DNA of 64,000 nt, from assembly GCA_041752235.1 (NCBI GenBank), contig JBGSHM010000010.1:186001-250000 (forward strand). Direction: 5' to 3'. The position numbers were made by a program, and so were the translations under genes. Source of the stretch: SpSt-398 sp041752235. GTDB taxonomy: Bacteria; Bacteroidota; Bacteroidia; Chitinophagales; Chitinophagaceae. The notes under the pieces are model-generated. The model did not search any database and was not told where the DNA came from. It was given only the letters and a program-made list of their open reading frames with translations. This document shows, in pieces, positions 17,523 to 27,214 of the stretch. The first letter of the stretch is position 1, and each line of letters begins with the position of its first letter.

Positions 17523-18083
17523 ATGGATGTAGCAAGGCAATTTATTGGTTTGAAGGAAAATGACGAGAAGGTATTACAGTACATCTATGTAAGTAATTAC
17601 CCTAAGGTCGAGCGGTTTGTGCTGGAGAATAATGGCACGGCCGACGACGCCCGTGATGTGTACCAGGAAGCCTTTGTTGCGGTTTGGCGTAATGTGCAGA
17701 TGGACCGTTTTCAGCCACAGAATGAATCGGCAGTAGCGGGATATCTCTACCAGATTGCGCGGAACAAGTGGCTTGATCAAATCAGATCAGTGAAAAACAG
17801 GAAAACAACAACAATGCCCGAGAACGCCTTTGAACAGGTGGCAGACGAACCCATGATCGAAGAGGGAGATCTGCAATACCTGGAATTGGTCAAGGAGAAA
17901 TATGAAGCATTGGGTGATCCATGCCGGGACTTGTTAAAACGTTTTTATTTTAAGAAAGAAAGCATGCGCGAGATCGCGGCGCATTATTCATGGACAGAAG
18001 CCAGTGCCAAGAATAACAAATATCGTTGCCTGCAAAAGCTGAGGAATTTGGTGATCAATAAAGAGGAAAAAAGTATCCAATGA
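17523..18083 (+). CDS. RNA polymerase sigma-70 family factor (ECF-like)
   Basis: A 186-residue sigma factor. The sigma-2 region contains DARDVYQEAFVAVWRNV and the aromatic/basic segment GYLYQIARNKWLDQIR. The sigma-4 HTH region is YEALGDPCRDLLKRFYFKK to SAKNNKYRCLQKLR. There is no sigma-3 domain, as in ECF factors. Its last four bases (ATGA) overlap the start of the downstream membrane TPR gene, which points to strict co-translation and a sigma/anti-sigma pair. A two-box promoter-like motif about 95 bases upstream recurs once more in the window. Confidence 0.9.
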   Translation: MDVARQFIGLKENDEKVLQYIYVSNYPKVERFVLENNGTADDARDVYQEAFVAVWRNVQMDRFQPQNESAVAGYLYQIARNKWLDQIRSVKNRKTTTMPENAFEQVADEPMIEEGDLQYLELVKEKYEALGDPCRDLLKRFYFKKESMREIAAHYSWTEASAKNNKYRCLQKLRNLVINKEEKSIQ

Positions 18084-18826
18084 AACCGCGTTACGACATA
18101 TCACCCGAAGAATTTGACCAGATAGAACAATACCTGGCCGGACAACTAACAGCATCTGAAATCTCCGCCTTTGAAAAAAAGATTCAGGAAGAACCCGAAT
18201 GGGCGGAAAAAGTAAAAGAGGTGAAATTGCTGTTGTTGGGAATCAAAGAGAATGAATTGAAAACCCGTCTGCAAACTTTTCATGCGCAGATGAGCTCCGC
18301 CACTTCCATCAAAACGGAAGCCCCTGTTCGTTCGTTGGGAATCAGAAGATGGATGGCTGCTGCCTCCATCCTGCTTATAGCCTCCTTTTCGACCTGGTGG
18401 GCGGTTTCTCGCCAGAGCCCCTATAAAAAATTGTACAGTACTTATTATACACCCGACCCTGGATTGCCTACCACTATGAGTGTGGCTGGAAACTATCAGT
18501 TTGATAAAGGGATGGTGGCCTATAAAGCAGGAGAATACAAAGAAGCCCTGCAAATCTGGACCCCTATTGCCAAAACAACGCCTTCCAACGACACGGTTAA
18601 TTATTTTCTGGGCGTGACACAACTGGCCCTGAAGCAGAATGACGAAGCACTGGCCTTACTTAAACCCATTGCCAATGATGCCAACCGGCCCTTTTACAAG
18701 GATGCCTGCTGGTACACCGGATTGGTACTACTTCGGCAAGGTAAACCCGAAGCAGCCACCCCGTTCATTCAGAAATCCAATCATCCTGGTAGTACAGAAC
18801 TAATTCAGGAAATCAACAAAAAATAA
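18080..18826 (+). CDS. Membrane TPR protein, probable anti-sigma factor
   Basis: A 248-residue single-pass protein. The N-terminal helical domain, around EEFDQIEQYLAGQLTASEIS, resembles the cytosolic anti-sigma-like domain often found after ECF genes in Bacteroidota. One transmembrane helix lies at about 89-107. The rest (about 142-235) is TPR-like (ALQIWTPIAKTTPSND, VNYFLGVTQLALKQNDEAL) and should be periplasmic. It overlaps the sigma gene by 4 bases and shares one base (TAATG) with the CHAT gene. I infer that it holds the sigma factor at the membrane and senses through its periplasmic TPRs. Confidence 0.75.
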   Translation: MKPRYDISPEEFDQIEQYLAGQLTASEISAFEKKIQEEPEWAEKVKEVKLLLLGIKENELKTRLQTFHAQMSSATSIKTEAPVRSLGIRRWMAAASILLIASFSTWWAVSRQSPYKKLYSTYYTPDPGLPTTMSVAGNYQFDKGMVAYKAGEYKEALQIWTPIAKTTPSNDTVNYFLGVTQLALKQNDEALALLKPIANDANRPFYKDACWYTGLVLLRQGKPEAATPFIQKSNHPGSTELIQEINKK

Positions 18827-21800
18827 TGCTCCGTAAATACCTCGTCCTACTGATGGCCGCATTTGGCCTGGCTATCCTATTGCCCATGCTGGCCCAGGAA
18901 AATCCTCCGGCCGCCAATGAGATCGAAAAAGCGATCGAGCAAAAAGATTTTAAAAAGGCAGATAGTCTTGTCAAACGCGATCTCGCCCTTTTTTATAGTC
19001 AGGGTCAATTGGATACGATCCCGACCTATTTGCATTATGCAGGAAAGATCGTGTACGAACAATTCGGTACGGCCAAAGCCTCCGCCGCTGTCTTTGCGTT
19101 TATCGATACCCTCGAAGCACATAAAGGATCGCCCAAGATATTGATCACCGCCTGTCGCCGGGCGGCAGAATTTTTTGCCAACCTTGGTCAGAACAGCGAC
19201 GGCTACCGATCCTGCGAAAGAGCCCTGGCCTATGCACAATCACTGACCGAAAGAAAACAACTCGAAATCGCCCAGTGTGAATACAACCTGGGTGTATATG
19301 CCCAGCGCTTGGGAAATTTCACGGTTTCGCGTAACCATCACCGTGTTTCACTTGGCATACGCGAGAAAGAACCCGGTGCCACTCCGGAGGACCTTTATTT
19401 TTCAAACAATGCCATGGGTGGGATTTTCTGGTATGCCTCCCTGTATGACAGTGCCGCTGCCTGTTATCAAAAAGCCCTGGAGAATGTGGCCAAAATGGAC
19501 GACAAACCGATCAACCGGTTTTATCGTCCGGCCATGATCCACAATAACCTGGCGGCGCTCTATAGTGCAGAAGGAAAAACCTCTGAAGGCATCCGTTCGA
19601 TGGAATTATCCATTGATCATTTCCAGCAATTCATTGCCACTCCTGAACCACATGAAAAGAAACAGGATGCACAGGTGGGGATACTGGAAGCGATCGACAA
19701 CCTGGCTGGTCTCTATAAAGAAATTGGCGACTATGGTAAGGCCGGAGACCTGCTCAAGTATTCCTATCAACAAAAGCTAAACCGGTATAATAGCGATAAT
19801 CCGGGAATCTTTATTTCGGAGATCCTCATGGGGCAACACTACAACTCGATAAATGAATATGATTCCGCCATGATCTACCTCACAAAGGGGTTGGACAAAC
19901 TGCAAAAAGCAGAGGGGGATTATCTGTTCTGGTCAGGCGATGCGCATTTCAACCTGGCCATGGTGTATGCAAACCGGAAAGAGAATGAAAAGGCGGCCTT
20001 TTACTATCAAAAAGCAGACAGTCTCTACGAAGCAAGTTATCAGGGAACCTATGACAATGTGTACATGGATTTTTTACGCAATGCTTCTCTCTTTTATGCC
20101 AAAAACAACCAATATGAAAAGGCCATGGCCGGGGCCAAGAAGGTATACGACTACCTGCGACAGGTAGGACAGGAGAAGAGCTTGCAAGCATTTTATCAAT
20201 TACTCAATATTGCCGAGGTAAATTATCTGTCGGCAAGATATTCCGAGGCCATTCGTTTTAGCCGCGATGCGCTCACCGTTGTCAATGAAAAAGTGACGGA
20301 GGGAATGACCGTACTTGATTCGGTAAAGATCGATGTATTCAAACCCAAGGCCATCTTGTTAAATGAGCGATCGGAATATGCGATGCGTCCTGTTCGCGAT
20401 AGCCTTTATCTCGCCGGGGTATCTGCCAGGCTTGACCAGGCTTTGCAAATTCTGGAAAAAAGAAAGGTATTGATCGATGATCCTGAAAGCATCAATATCC
20501 TCATAGCCGACAATACCGAATTGATCGATTTTGCCAAACAGATCGAATGGGAACGTTATGAAAGAGAGGGGCAAACAGCCCGATTGGACCGATTTATCAA
20601 TCTGCACGAGTCTGGATTGTATAACCGGATTCGCAGCCGGTTGGACAAGAAAAAGGCTGTCCGCTTTGGCAAACTGCCTGCTTCCCTGCAGGAAGAGGAA
20701 CAAAAGCTGAAAGCAGCCATTCCTGTATCGCTAAGTGGCAATAAGCCAAATAATGAACTGATCAATGATTATCTGAACTCGATAAAAAACTGGGAAAGCT
20801 TTTTGAATAAGGTAAAAACTGAATTCCCGGTGTATTACAATATGCGGTATGCCAGTTTGTTCAGGCCCCTGCCCTCGCTTCAATCGGCAATTCCGGCAAG
20901 TACAACGTTAATCCGTTATTTTTTTGTGGGTGATCAGCTTTTAGCCCTGGTAGCTGATAGTAGTTCAAAACACATGATCCGCCTGGATGGCAAGGAGGTA
21001 GAAAAGAATATTGCCTTGCTGTTACAACAATCGTATTTGGAAAAACCCTCTACACCGGTATTGAATGAACTCTACCAGGCTTTGTGGACCCCGTTGGCCC
21101 CTTCTATTCACAATCAAAAATTGATCATCATTCCCGATGGCATCCTGTTCAATCTCAATTTTGAATTACTTACCCCGGACCCCATTACAAATTACCGTGA
21201 ACTTGCACAAAAGGGATTGCTGGCCAAACATGATATCGTGTATCACTATAGTCTTTTCATGTTGGAAAACCAGGCTGGAGAAGAGGCAATCTCCTCCAAT
21301 TATGTAGGGTTTGCCCCGGGTTTCTCCGACGATTTGAAAAAGGCCTATGTCGCCACCGTGAAAGATTCAGTAAACCTGGATTTTCAATACCTCTCACTGT
21401 TGCCCCAACCCAATACCAATAAACTCGCCAAGAAATTCAAGAGTATCCTGGGCGGGCAGGCCTACCTCAACCTGGCTTCTACTCCTTCTATATTCCGGAA
21501 AAACGCAGGTGGGCACAAGATCATTCATATCGGTACCCATGCGGAGTACAATAATGTATATCCGGAACGGTCAAGACTCATTTTTGCCAAAACTCCTTCT
21601 GTTATACAGGATACGAACTCGCTTTTCCTCCACGATATCTACAACTGTGATGTGCAATCCGATCTTACCTTGCTGACAGCCTGCGAAACAGGTCGTCCGG
21701 GTTTTCAGGATGGGGAAGGTATGGTATCCCTGGCCCATGCCTTTAACTATGCCGGTAGCCGGAGTATCCTCACCGGATTATGGAAGATCGACGAATCTTC

Positions 21801-22062
21801 CAGCAGCCGAATCACAGAATCCTTTATCAGCCATCTCAAAAAAGGTCTTTCTTCTGACGAGGCCCTTCGCCAAGCCAAAATCGACTATTTAACCCTAAAC
21901 CCTGACCGGGTGCTTGCCCCGGCCTATTGGAGCGGCCTGGTACTGATGGGCCGACCCGGCGTCATTGACTTTGCCCAAACAAGCTGGCCCTGGTGGTGGT
22001 TTGCCATCGGTGGCGTGTTGCTGGCGGGTGTTGCGGGGTGGTGGATACGGAGAAAGAAATGA
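18826..22062 (+). CDS. Periplasmic TPR-CHAT caspase-like protease, C-terminally anchored
   Basis: A 1078-residue protein. A cleavable signal peptide (about 1-23) is followed by about 600 residues of TPR repeats and a CHAT domain with the catalytic pair His905 (HIGTHAE) and Cys953 (LLTACETG). The core also shows GEGMVSLAHAF, SRSILTGLWKID and APAYWSGLVLMG. A transmembrane helix at about 1055-1074 ends in IRRKK, which should face the cytosol, so the protease domain should lie in the periplasm. Most known CHAT proteases are cytosolic. Its gene starts on the stop codon of the membrane TPR gene. A regulatory cleavage role in sigma release is possible but not shown. Confidence 0.88.
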   Translation: MLRKYLVLLMAAFGLAILLPMLAQENPPAANEIEKAIEQKDFKKADSLVKRDLALFYSQGQLDTIPTYLHYAGKIVYEQFGTAKASAAVFAFIDTLEAHKGSPKILITACRRAAEFFANLGQNSDGYRSCERALAYAQSLTERKQLEIAQCEYNLGVYAQRLGNFTVSRNHHRVSLGIREKEPGATPEDLYFSNNAMGGIFWYASLYDSAAACYQKALENVAKMDDKPINRFYRPAMIHNNLAALYSAEGKTSEGIRSMELSIDHFQQFIATPEPHEKKQDAQVGILEAIDNLAGLYKEIGDYGKAGDLLKYSYQQKLNRYNSDNPGIFISEILMGQHYNSINEYDSAMIYLTKGLDKLQKAEGDYLFWSGDAHFNLAMVYANRKENEKAAFYYQKADSLYEASYQGTYDNVYMDFLRNASLFYAKNNQYEKAMAGAKKVYDYLRQVGQEKSLQAFYQLLNIAEVNYLSARYSEAIRFSRDALTVVNEKVTEGMTVLDSVKIDVFKPKAILLNERSEYAMRPVRDSLYLAGVSARLDQALQILEKRKVLIDDPESINILIADNTELIDFAKQIEWERYEREGQTARLDRFINLHESGLYNRIRSRLDKKKAVRFGKLPASLQEEEQKLKAAIPVSLSGNKPNNELINDYLNSIKNWESFLNKVKTEFPVYYNMRYASLFRPLPSLQSAIPASTTLIRYFFVGDQLLALVADSSSKHMIRLDGKEVEKNIALLLQQSYLEKPSTPVLNELYQALWTPLAPSIHNQKLIIIPDGILFNLNFELLTPDPITNYRELAQKGLLAKHDIVYHYSLFMLENQAGEEAISSNYVGFAPGFSDDLKKAYVATVKDSVNLDFQYLSLLPQPNTNKLAKKFKSILGGQAYLNLASTPSIFRKNAGGHKIIHIGTHAEYNNVYPERSRLIFAKTPSVIQDTNSLFLHDIYNCDVQSDLTLLTACETGRPGFQDGEGMVSLAHAFNYAGSRSILTGLWKIDESSSSRITESFISHLKKGLSSDEALRQAKIDYLTLNPDRVLAPAYWSGLVLMGRPGVIDFAQTSWPWWWFAIGGVLLAGVAGWWIRRKK

Positions 22063-22077
22063 TTTTATTCCTTTAGG

Positions 22078-22168
22078 TTTTACCGCCATAGCGCTATGGC
22101 GCCAGGGAGCGCTAATAGTTAACAACTTTCATAGCGCCCCTTCGCGCCTTCGTGCCTTGGCGGTTAAA
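22078..22168. repeat. Dispersed ACCGC-type inverted repeat, copy 4
   Basis: It begins TTTTACCGCCATAGCGCTA and ends CGTGCCTTGGCGGTTAAA. Like copy 3 it is followed by the TGATGACC-N16-GATGTA motif, so copies 3 and 4 with that motif flank the sigma/CHAT operon as direct repeats. Confidence 0.85.
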
Positions 22169-22184
22169 TGGATCCCCAAGCCCC

Positions 22185-22216
22185 TGATGACCTTTCCCCA
22201 CCTCCCCCGATGTACT
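22185..22216 (+). promoter_or_regulatory. Second copy of the TGATGACC-N16-GATGTA motif
   Basis: TGATGACC (22185-22192) and GATGTACT (22209-22216) have the same 16-base spacing and the same C-rich spacer as the motif before the sigma gene. The start codon of the outer-membrane protein gene follows 36 bases later, a normal promoter distance. I infer a shared regulator, most simply the sigma factor encoded at 17523. Confidence 0.5.
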
Positions 22217-22251
22217 GTAAATCAAAGCCACCACCAAAACAGTACACTCGT

Positions 22252-22845
22252 ATGAAAAAGATCTTCATTCTCCTTTTCGTCCTTGCCCTACACCAGGCAG
22301 GCCAGGCCCAGATCAGTTATGGCGCTAAGGCCGGACTCAATCTGGCCTCAATCGCATTTAGCAGCGAAGAATACACCACCAGTATGAAACCAGGTTTCCA
22401 TGCCGGTGGCTATGTCCAATATGCTTTAAAAGAAAAACTGGGCATCCAGGCCGAAGTTGTTTATTCCGCCGAAGGAAACAAATGGATCTGGAAACCAAAT
22501 GCCACCAAAGCCACAATCAATACCTCCCATATCCGGATCCCGATTATGGTTCAATACAAAATCGGTAATGGCATCCTGGTAGAAGCAGGTCCTCAATACC
22601 GGCTTTTGCTCAACATCAAACAAACGGCACTGGGAACAACCCATTCCATTAAACCACTCTACTACGGTGGCACTTTCGGGATTGGCCTCGGTGCGGCCTA
22701 TGAACTGCCTGGAAAGATCAAGGGATTGAAAGCCGGCGTTCGCTATAGCCGTGACCTCTCCAAAATGAACAAGCAAAATGTGGGAGGCGGAAACCTTACG
22801 GGATCTGTCATCGCCATTTCGGTGCAGTATCAACTATCCAAATAA
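22252..22845 (+). CDS. Outer-membrane beta-barrel protein (porin-like, small)
   Basis: A 197-residue secreted protein. The signal peptide (about 1-20) ends at GQAQ. The mature part has alternating aromatic/aliphatic strands typical of the 8-stranded OMP_b-brl family: ISYGAKAGLNLASIAF, LGIQAEVVYSAEGN, IRIPIMVQYKIGNGILVEAG, and the final strand GSVIAISVQYQLSK with a terminal aromatic-x-basic pattern. I use the ATG at 22252; an upstream frame from 22168 runs through the repeat and promoter motif. It may belong to the regulon of the sigma factor encoded just upstream. Confidence 0.85.
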   Translation: MKKIFILLFVLALHQAGQAQISYGAKAGLNLASIAFSSEEYTTSMKPGFHAGGYVQYALKEKLGIQAEVVYSAEGNKWIWKPNATKATINTSHIRIPIMVQYKIGNGILVEAGPQYRLLLNIKQTALGTTHSIKPLYYGGTFGIGLGAAYELPGKIKGLKAGVRYSRDLSKMNKQNVGGGNLTGSVIAISVQYQLSK

Positions 22846-22876
22846 CCAATCTACTCATCTCCTCAAACCTAAACCA

Positions 22877-24031
22877 ATGAGAAAATTACTCATCCTTGGC
22901 ATCGCCTTGTCTATTCTGGGTCTGACCAGTTGTTCTAAAAAATCCGGTGGCGGCAATCCTGATCCCGATCCCAACCCACCTGTAACCCAGAATGATATAT
23001 CTGCCATTGATAATGCAGTCACTACTTTCATGAGCACCTATACGATTCCCGGTGTATCCATCGCCATTACAAAAGACAATAAACTGGTCTATGTAAAATC
23101 GTATGGAAAAATGAGTGCTTCAGACAATACGCCTATCACCAATAAAAGCCTGTTCCGAATCGCCAGTGTATCCAAACCGATCACGGCCGTAGGGATCATG
23201 AAATTACTGGAAGCCAATAAACTTACGCTCGACTCCAAAGTATTTGGGGCAGGAAGCATCCTGGGTAATGATTATCCATCCTCCAACCTGGCGGGTGTAA
23301 CCGATCTTACCGTCCGTCATCTGCTGCATCATACTTCCAATGCCTGGCCGAATGATGGAAACGATCCCATGTTTCAGCAAACTTCTTTCAATTTCAATCA
23401 ACTGATCAAATGGACCCTCGATAATTATTCCGCACTCGGTCCCCGTGGCGTTTACCGCTACTCGAATTTTGGGTATTGCGTGCTCGGTCGGATCATTGAA
23501 AAATTATCGGGTAAAACCTACGAGCAGTTTATCAAAGATGAAGTGCTCTCCCCCTCTGGTATCACCACCATGTCGCTCGGTGGTAACACACTTGCCGACA
23601 GAAAGGCCAACGAAGTGATCTATACAGGCCAGGGTGGATTCAACCCATACAATATGAATGTAACCCGGATGGATGCACACGGTGGATGGATCGCTTCCGC
23701 TACTGATCTTGCCAAATTCATGGTCAGGGTGGATGGTTTTCCAGGGAAACCGGATATCCTTCAACCGGCGACCATTACTACCATGATTACCCGTTCGGTC
23801 CCTTCCTCCAACTATGCCTGTGGCTGGGGTGTGAACAATGCCAATCATTGGTGGCATACCGGTGGTATCCCAGGCACCGCTACCCAGATCATTCGGTCCA
23901 GTACCGGTTATTGCTGGGTGATTCTGTGTAACTCACGGAGTAACAATGCCAATTTCAATGGAGCGCTGGATAACCTCCTCTGGCCCTTCATGAACACAAA
24001 TACTGCCTGGCAGGATATTGATCAATTCTAA
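22877..24031 (+). CDS. Serine hydrolase lipoprotein (class C beta-lactamase/DD-peptidase fold)
   Basis: A 384-residue lipoprotein with lipobox LTSC at Cys19. The penicillin-binding fold motifs are SVSK (Ser97, Lys100), YSN (Tyr195-Asn197) and HTGG (327-330). This family includes DD-peptidases, esterases and beta-lactamases; the substrate cannot be told from the sequence. The ATG at 22877 gives a proper lipoprotein signal. It lies 31 bases after the barrel gene. An inverted repeat TTCAGGT-N14-ACCTGAA follows at 24068-24095. Confidence 0.88.
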   Translation: MRKLLILGIALSILGLTSCSKKSGGGNPDPDPNPPVTQNDISAIDNAVTTFMSTYTIPGVSIAITKDNKLVYVKSYGKMSASDNTPITNKSLFRIASVSKPITAVGIMKLLEANKLTLDSKVFGAGSILGNDYPSSNLAGVTDLTVRHLLHHTSNAWPNDGNDPMFQQTSFNFNQLIKWTLDNYSALGPRGVYRYSNFGYCVLGRIIEKLSGKTYEQFIKDEVLSPSGITTMSLGGNTLADRKANEVIYTGQGGFNPYNMNVTRMDAHGGWIASATDLAKFMVRVDGFPGKPDILQPATITTMITRSVPSSNYACGWGVNNANHWWHTGGIPGTATQIIRSSTGYCWVILCNSRSNNANFNGALDNLLWPFMNTNTAWQDIDQF

Positions 24032-24141
24032 CCCCTTACCTAATACAAATTGAGTATTTCCTCACCCTTCAGGTAAAACTAACATTGCACCTGAAACGAA
24101 TCCTGCCCTAGAATCATTCCTAACCACAAAACAATTTTTTT

Positions 24142-25818
24142 ATGAGCCACTCTGTAGAACGCTACGTCATCAAACACCTCTCGGGCAGCAAGCTCAATCA
24201 GGTGGAAGAATTTGACTTCAGCAAAAATGAACTCTCCATTGGCCGGTCAGCCGGCAGCGATATCCAATACGACCCGGAAAGGGAAGTAGTGGTAAGCCGC
24301 GAACACGGTAAGATCACCAAGATCAGTTCCGAACCTCCCAAATTCGCCATCTCCGACAACAACAGCCGCAACGGCATTTTTGTCAACAAAAATCGCGTCA
24401 AAGGCACCGTTGAACTCCAACCCGGCGACGAGGTTCAATTGGGAAACAACGGTCCCGTTTTCTCTTTTGATATCTATCCACGTCCCCAGGACATGATGGC
24501 TGCAACCCGTGTAGTGGAAATCCCTACCAGCATCAAAGCCACCACCATCTCTGAAGTGACCCAGGCCGCCTCCGCTGCTGCTTCCGAACCCGTGAAAACA
24601 GGTTTAGGTAAACAAACAGTAGAGCGTATGCTGGTAGCAGAAAGAAAAAAATCGGCCAATACCATGGCCTTTGTGATCGGTGGCCTTGTTCTCGTATTGG
24701 GTGCACTCGGTTTTGCTTTCCGGGATAAGATCTTTGGTAAAAGCGAAACGGTGATCAACAATATCGTCGCTGATACGACCAATAAAAATAAAAAGACACC
24801 GGATGTGATCAACCGTGAAAATGACGCCAAGGTCGTTCAGATCGAATTTGGCTGGCAGCTTCGCGATACGCGCACGGGTGATGAACTCTGGCATGAATAT
24901 GTTCCCGTAAAAGATGCCGCTGGTAATATCCGCTTTGTTGCCCTCTATATTCAAAACGCGCAAGGTGGTATTGAGCCCTATATCAATGTAAAACGTAATG
25001 TAGCCGATGGTATTCCGGTAGGAATGACCGGTGCCAGTGGTTCAGGTTTTGTTGTATCTGAAGACGGATACATCATGACCAACCGCCATGTGGGTGCAGG
25101 CTGGCATACCCGTTGGGATTTTGCCAACTACGCTTTCCCCGGATTGCTGATCTCCGTGAACGCCAGTGGCAAAGAAGTCATTGACTACAATTCTGCCGTC
25201 ATGCCCGAACAGGTATATGGCTGGGTACCCGCCAACACAACCATGGTGGGTGGTGAAACCGTAATGCCTGGTGTTATCCAGGGTGAAAACACCTACCTCC
25301 ATGTGATCTTCTCTGGTAGCTCAGAGCGCCGCTTGGCTCGTCTGGCTCAACCATCCGACGAACACGATGTAGCCCTTGTAAAAGTGGACATCCCCACACC
25401 GCTCCAAAAAGTGAAGATGGTGGATAAGACCTCTTCCATTGTTCCAGGGCAATCAGTAACCGTTATGGGTTATCCGGGTGTGGCTCCGCAACAGGTCGCT
25501 GTAAGAAACTCCAAAGACCCCTTCAATCCTGAAATGAAGGCGGCAACTATACCCACTCCAACTGTAACTCCGGGAAGTATTGGCCGGATCATCCCTGCCT
25601 CTTCCATGAAGGACATGCGCTTTAGCGGTTTTGGTGATTCATACCAACTTACCGTAACAGCCACCGGTCCGGGTAACAGCGGCGGTCCCCTCTTTGATGA
25701 CGAAGGCAATGTGATCGGTATCTATTACGCCAGCAATACCGATGGCGCAGGTACCAGGATCACGTTTGCTGTACCGATCAAGTATGGCTTGCAGTTGATG
25801 GGCGTGAAGAAATCGTGA
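24142..25818 (+). CDS. FHA - transmembrane - trypsin-like serine protease
   Basis: A 558-residue fusion. The cytosolic FHA domain (about 20-110) has GRSAGSD (34-40), SREHG (52-56) and NSRNG (74-78), the residues that bind phospho-threonine. One transmembrane helix lies at about 174-194. The extracytoplasmic part is a trypsin/HtrA-like protease with His316 (MTNRHVG), Asp409 (HDVALVKV) and Ser513 (GPGNSGGPL), and an unusually long stretch of about 90 residues between His and Asp. No PDZ domain is seen. Two kinases and a PP2C phosphatase follow, so the FHA domain could read kinase-made phosphate and control the protease across the membrane. That link is inferred. Confidence 0.88.
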   Translation: MSHSVERYVIKHLSGSKLNQVEEFDFSKNELSIGRSAGSDIQYDPEREVVVSREHGKITKISSEPPKFAISDNNSRNGIFVNKNRVKGTVELQPGDEVQLGNNGPVFSFDIYPRPQDMMAATRVVEIPTSIKATTISEVTQAASAAASEPVKTGLGKQTVERMLVAERKKSANTMAFVIGGLVLVLGALGFAFRDKIFGKSETVINNIVADTTNKNKKTPDVINRENDAKVVQIEFGWQLRDTRTGDELWHEYVPVKDAAGNIRFVALYIQNAQGGIEPYINVKRNVADGIPVGMTGASGSGFVVSEDGYIMTNRHVGAGWHTRWDFANYAFPGLLISVNASGKEVIDYNSAVMPEQVYGWVPANTTMVGGETVMPGVIQGENTYLHVIFSGSSERRLARLAQPSDEHDVALVKVDIPTPLQKVKMVDKTSSIVPGQSVTVMGYPGVAPQQVAVRNSKDPFNPEMKAATIPTPTVTPGSIGRIIPASSMKDMRFSGFGDSYQLTVTATGPGNSGGPLFDDEGNVIGIYYASNTDGAGTRITFAVPIKYGLQLMGVKKS

Positions 25819-25822
25819 GGGA

Positions 25823-26007
<185 letters not shown>

Positions 26008-26014
26008 TCCCCCC

Positions 26015-27214
26015 ATGACACCCCCGCACACCACCATATCCGGCTACATTCTCCAGGAGCGCATTGGCGCGGGTGGTATGGGAGAGGTGTATCGGGCCTG
26101 GCATCCAGGTCTGGGAAGAAAGGCAGCCATCAAGATACTCCATCAAAAAGACCAGGCGGAACGGTTCAAACAAGAAGCCTATATCCAATCTTCGGTTGAC
26201 CATCCGCACATCGCCAAGCTCTTTGAATACACGGTGTCGGGGGATACACCCTGCATCATCATGGAATATGTGGAGGGAGAACCTTTGGATCAATACCTCC
26301 GCCAAAAAGGAAGGATTCCGGAAACAGAACTCATTTTTATCCTGGAACAGGTTACTAGCGCGCTGGAATATCTCCATGCACGAGAAGTGCTGCACCGGGA
26401 TATCAAACCCTCTAATTTCCGTCGTCTGCCCGATGGCCGGATCAAGATGCTTGATTTTGGTATCGCCAAATACAAGTATTCTCCCCGGCTTACGCAACAG
26501 GGATTTGTGGTAGGTACCACCGAGTACATGGCACCAGAACAATTTGAACAACAGGTTGACCTGCGTTCCGATATCTGGAGTTTCGGGGTCATGACCTACG
26601 AATTAGCAACCGGTTATCTGCCTTTTGAAGCCACCAATCCCATTAGCCTGCGGGCAAGAATCGGGAAGGCCAGTTTTACCAATCCAAAACTGCTGGTCCC
26701 GGGGCTCGATGAACGCATCATTTCCCTGATCGATAAATGTATCCGCCTCAACCCGGCACAACGCCCGACAGCCGCACAGGTACAAGGAATCCTGAAAGGA
26801 ACCAACCGAGTAATACCCAAACTCAGCACCCTCAAAGAGCGACTTCCTCAATGGTCTCCTTTAGCCTGGGTTGGACTATTGATCCTGATATTGGTGATTA
26901 CGATCTCCCTCATTCCCGAAAAGAAAGAAATTATCCGGAATGGGCCGGGAGGACTTAATCCTGCCGATGTGGGCAAACCGGTACAAGCGAATATGCGCAG
27001 TATTACCATCAATGTACCGGGTGTGGAGAAAGCCACGCTTGTATTTCCTGATGGCAGTCGCCAGGCGGCCCCTTACACCATTCATGGTAAAGATGGAGAA
27101 TCCGTGAAGTTTCGGATCGAAGCCGATGGATATGAACACAAAGAAGTGGCCTTTGATCTGGTGATGGGCCCACGTACATATGATTTTGTTTTGGATAAAC
27201 TAAACAGGGAATAA
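26015..27214 (+). CDS. Membrane Ser/Thr protein kinase with PEGA-like extracytoplasmic domain
   Basis: A 399-residue Hanks-type kinase. The P-loop is GAGGMGEVYRA, the ATP Lys is Lys40, the catalytic loop HRDIKPSN (127-134) has Asp129, DFG is at 147-149, and the activation segment has GTTEYMAPEQ. One transmembrane helix (about 283-300) is followed by about 100 residues with a PEGA-like beta-sandwich (ITINVPGVEKATLVFPDGS). All catalytic residues are present. Its stop overlaps the PP2C start (TAATG), so kinase and phosphatase are translationally coupled. Confidence 0.95.
   Translation: MTPPHTTISGYILQERIGAGGMGEVYRAWHPGLGRKAAIKILHQKDQAERFKQEAYIQSSVDHPHIAKLFEYTVSGDTPCIIMEYVEGEPLDQYLRQKGRIPETELIFILEQVTSALEYLHAREVLHRDIKPSNFRRLPDGRIKMLDFGIAKYKYSPRLTQQGFVVGTTEYMAPEQFEQQVDLRSDIWSFGVMTYELATGYLPFEATNPISLRARIGKASFTNPKLLVPGLDERIISLIDKCIRLNPAQRPTAAQVQGILKGTNRVIPKLSTLKERLPQWSPLAWVGLLILILVITISLIPEKKEIIRNGPGGLNPADVGKPVQANMRSITINVPGVEKATLVFPDGSRQAAPYTIHGKDGESVKFRIEADGYEHKEVAFDLVMGPRTYDFVLDKLNRE

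Noticed and set aside
24068..24095. TTCAGGT-N14-ACCTGAA inverted repeat before the FHA-protease gene
   Set aside because: Short stem, long loop, no second copy found; could be an operator or chance, so not called.
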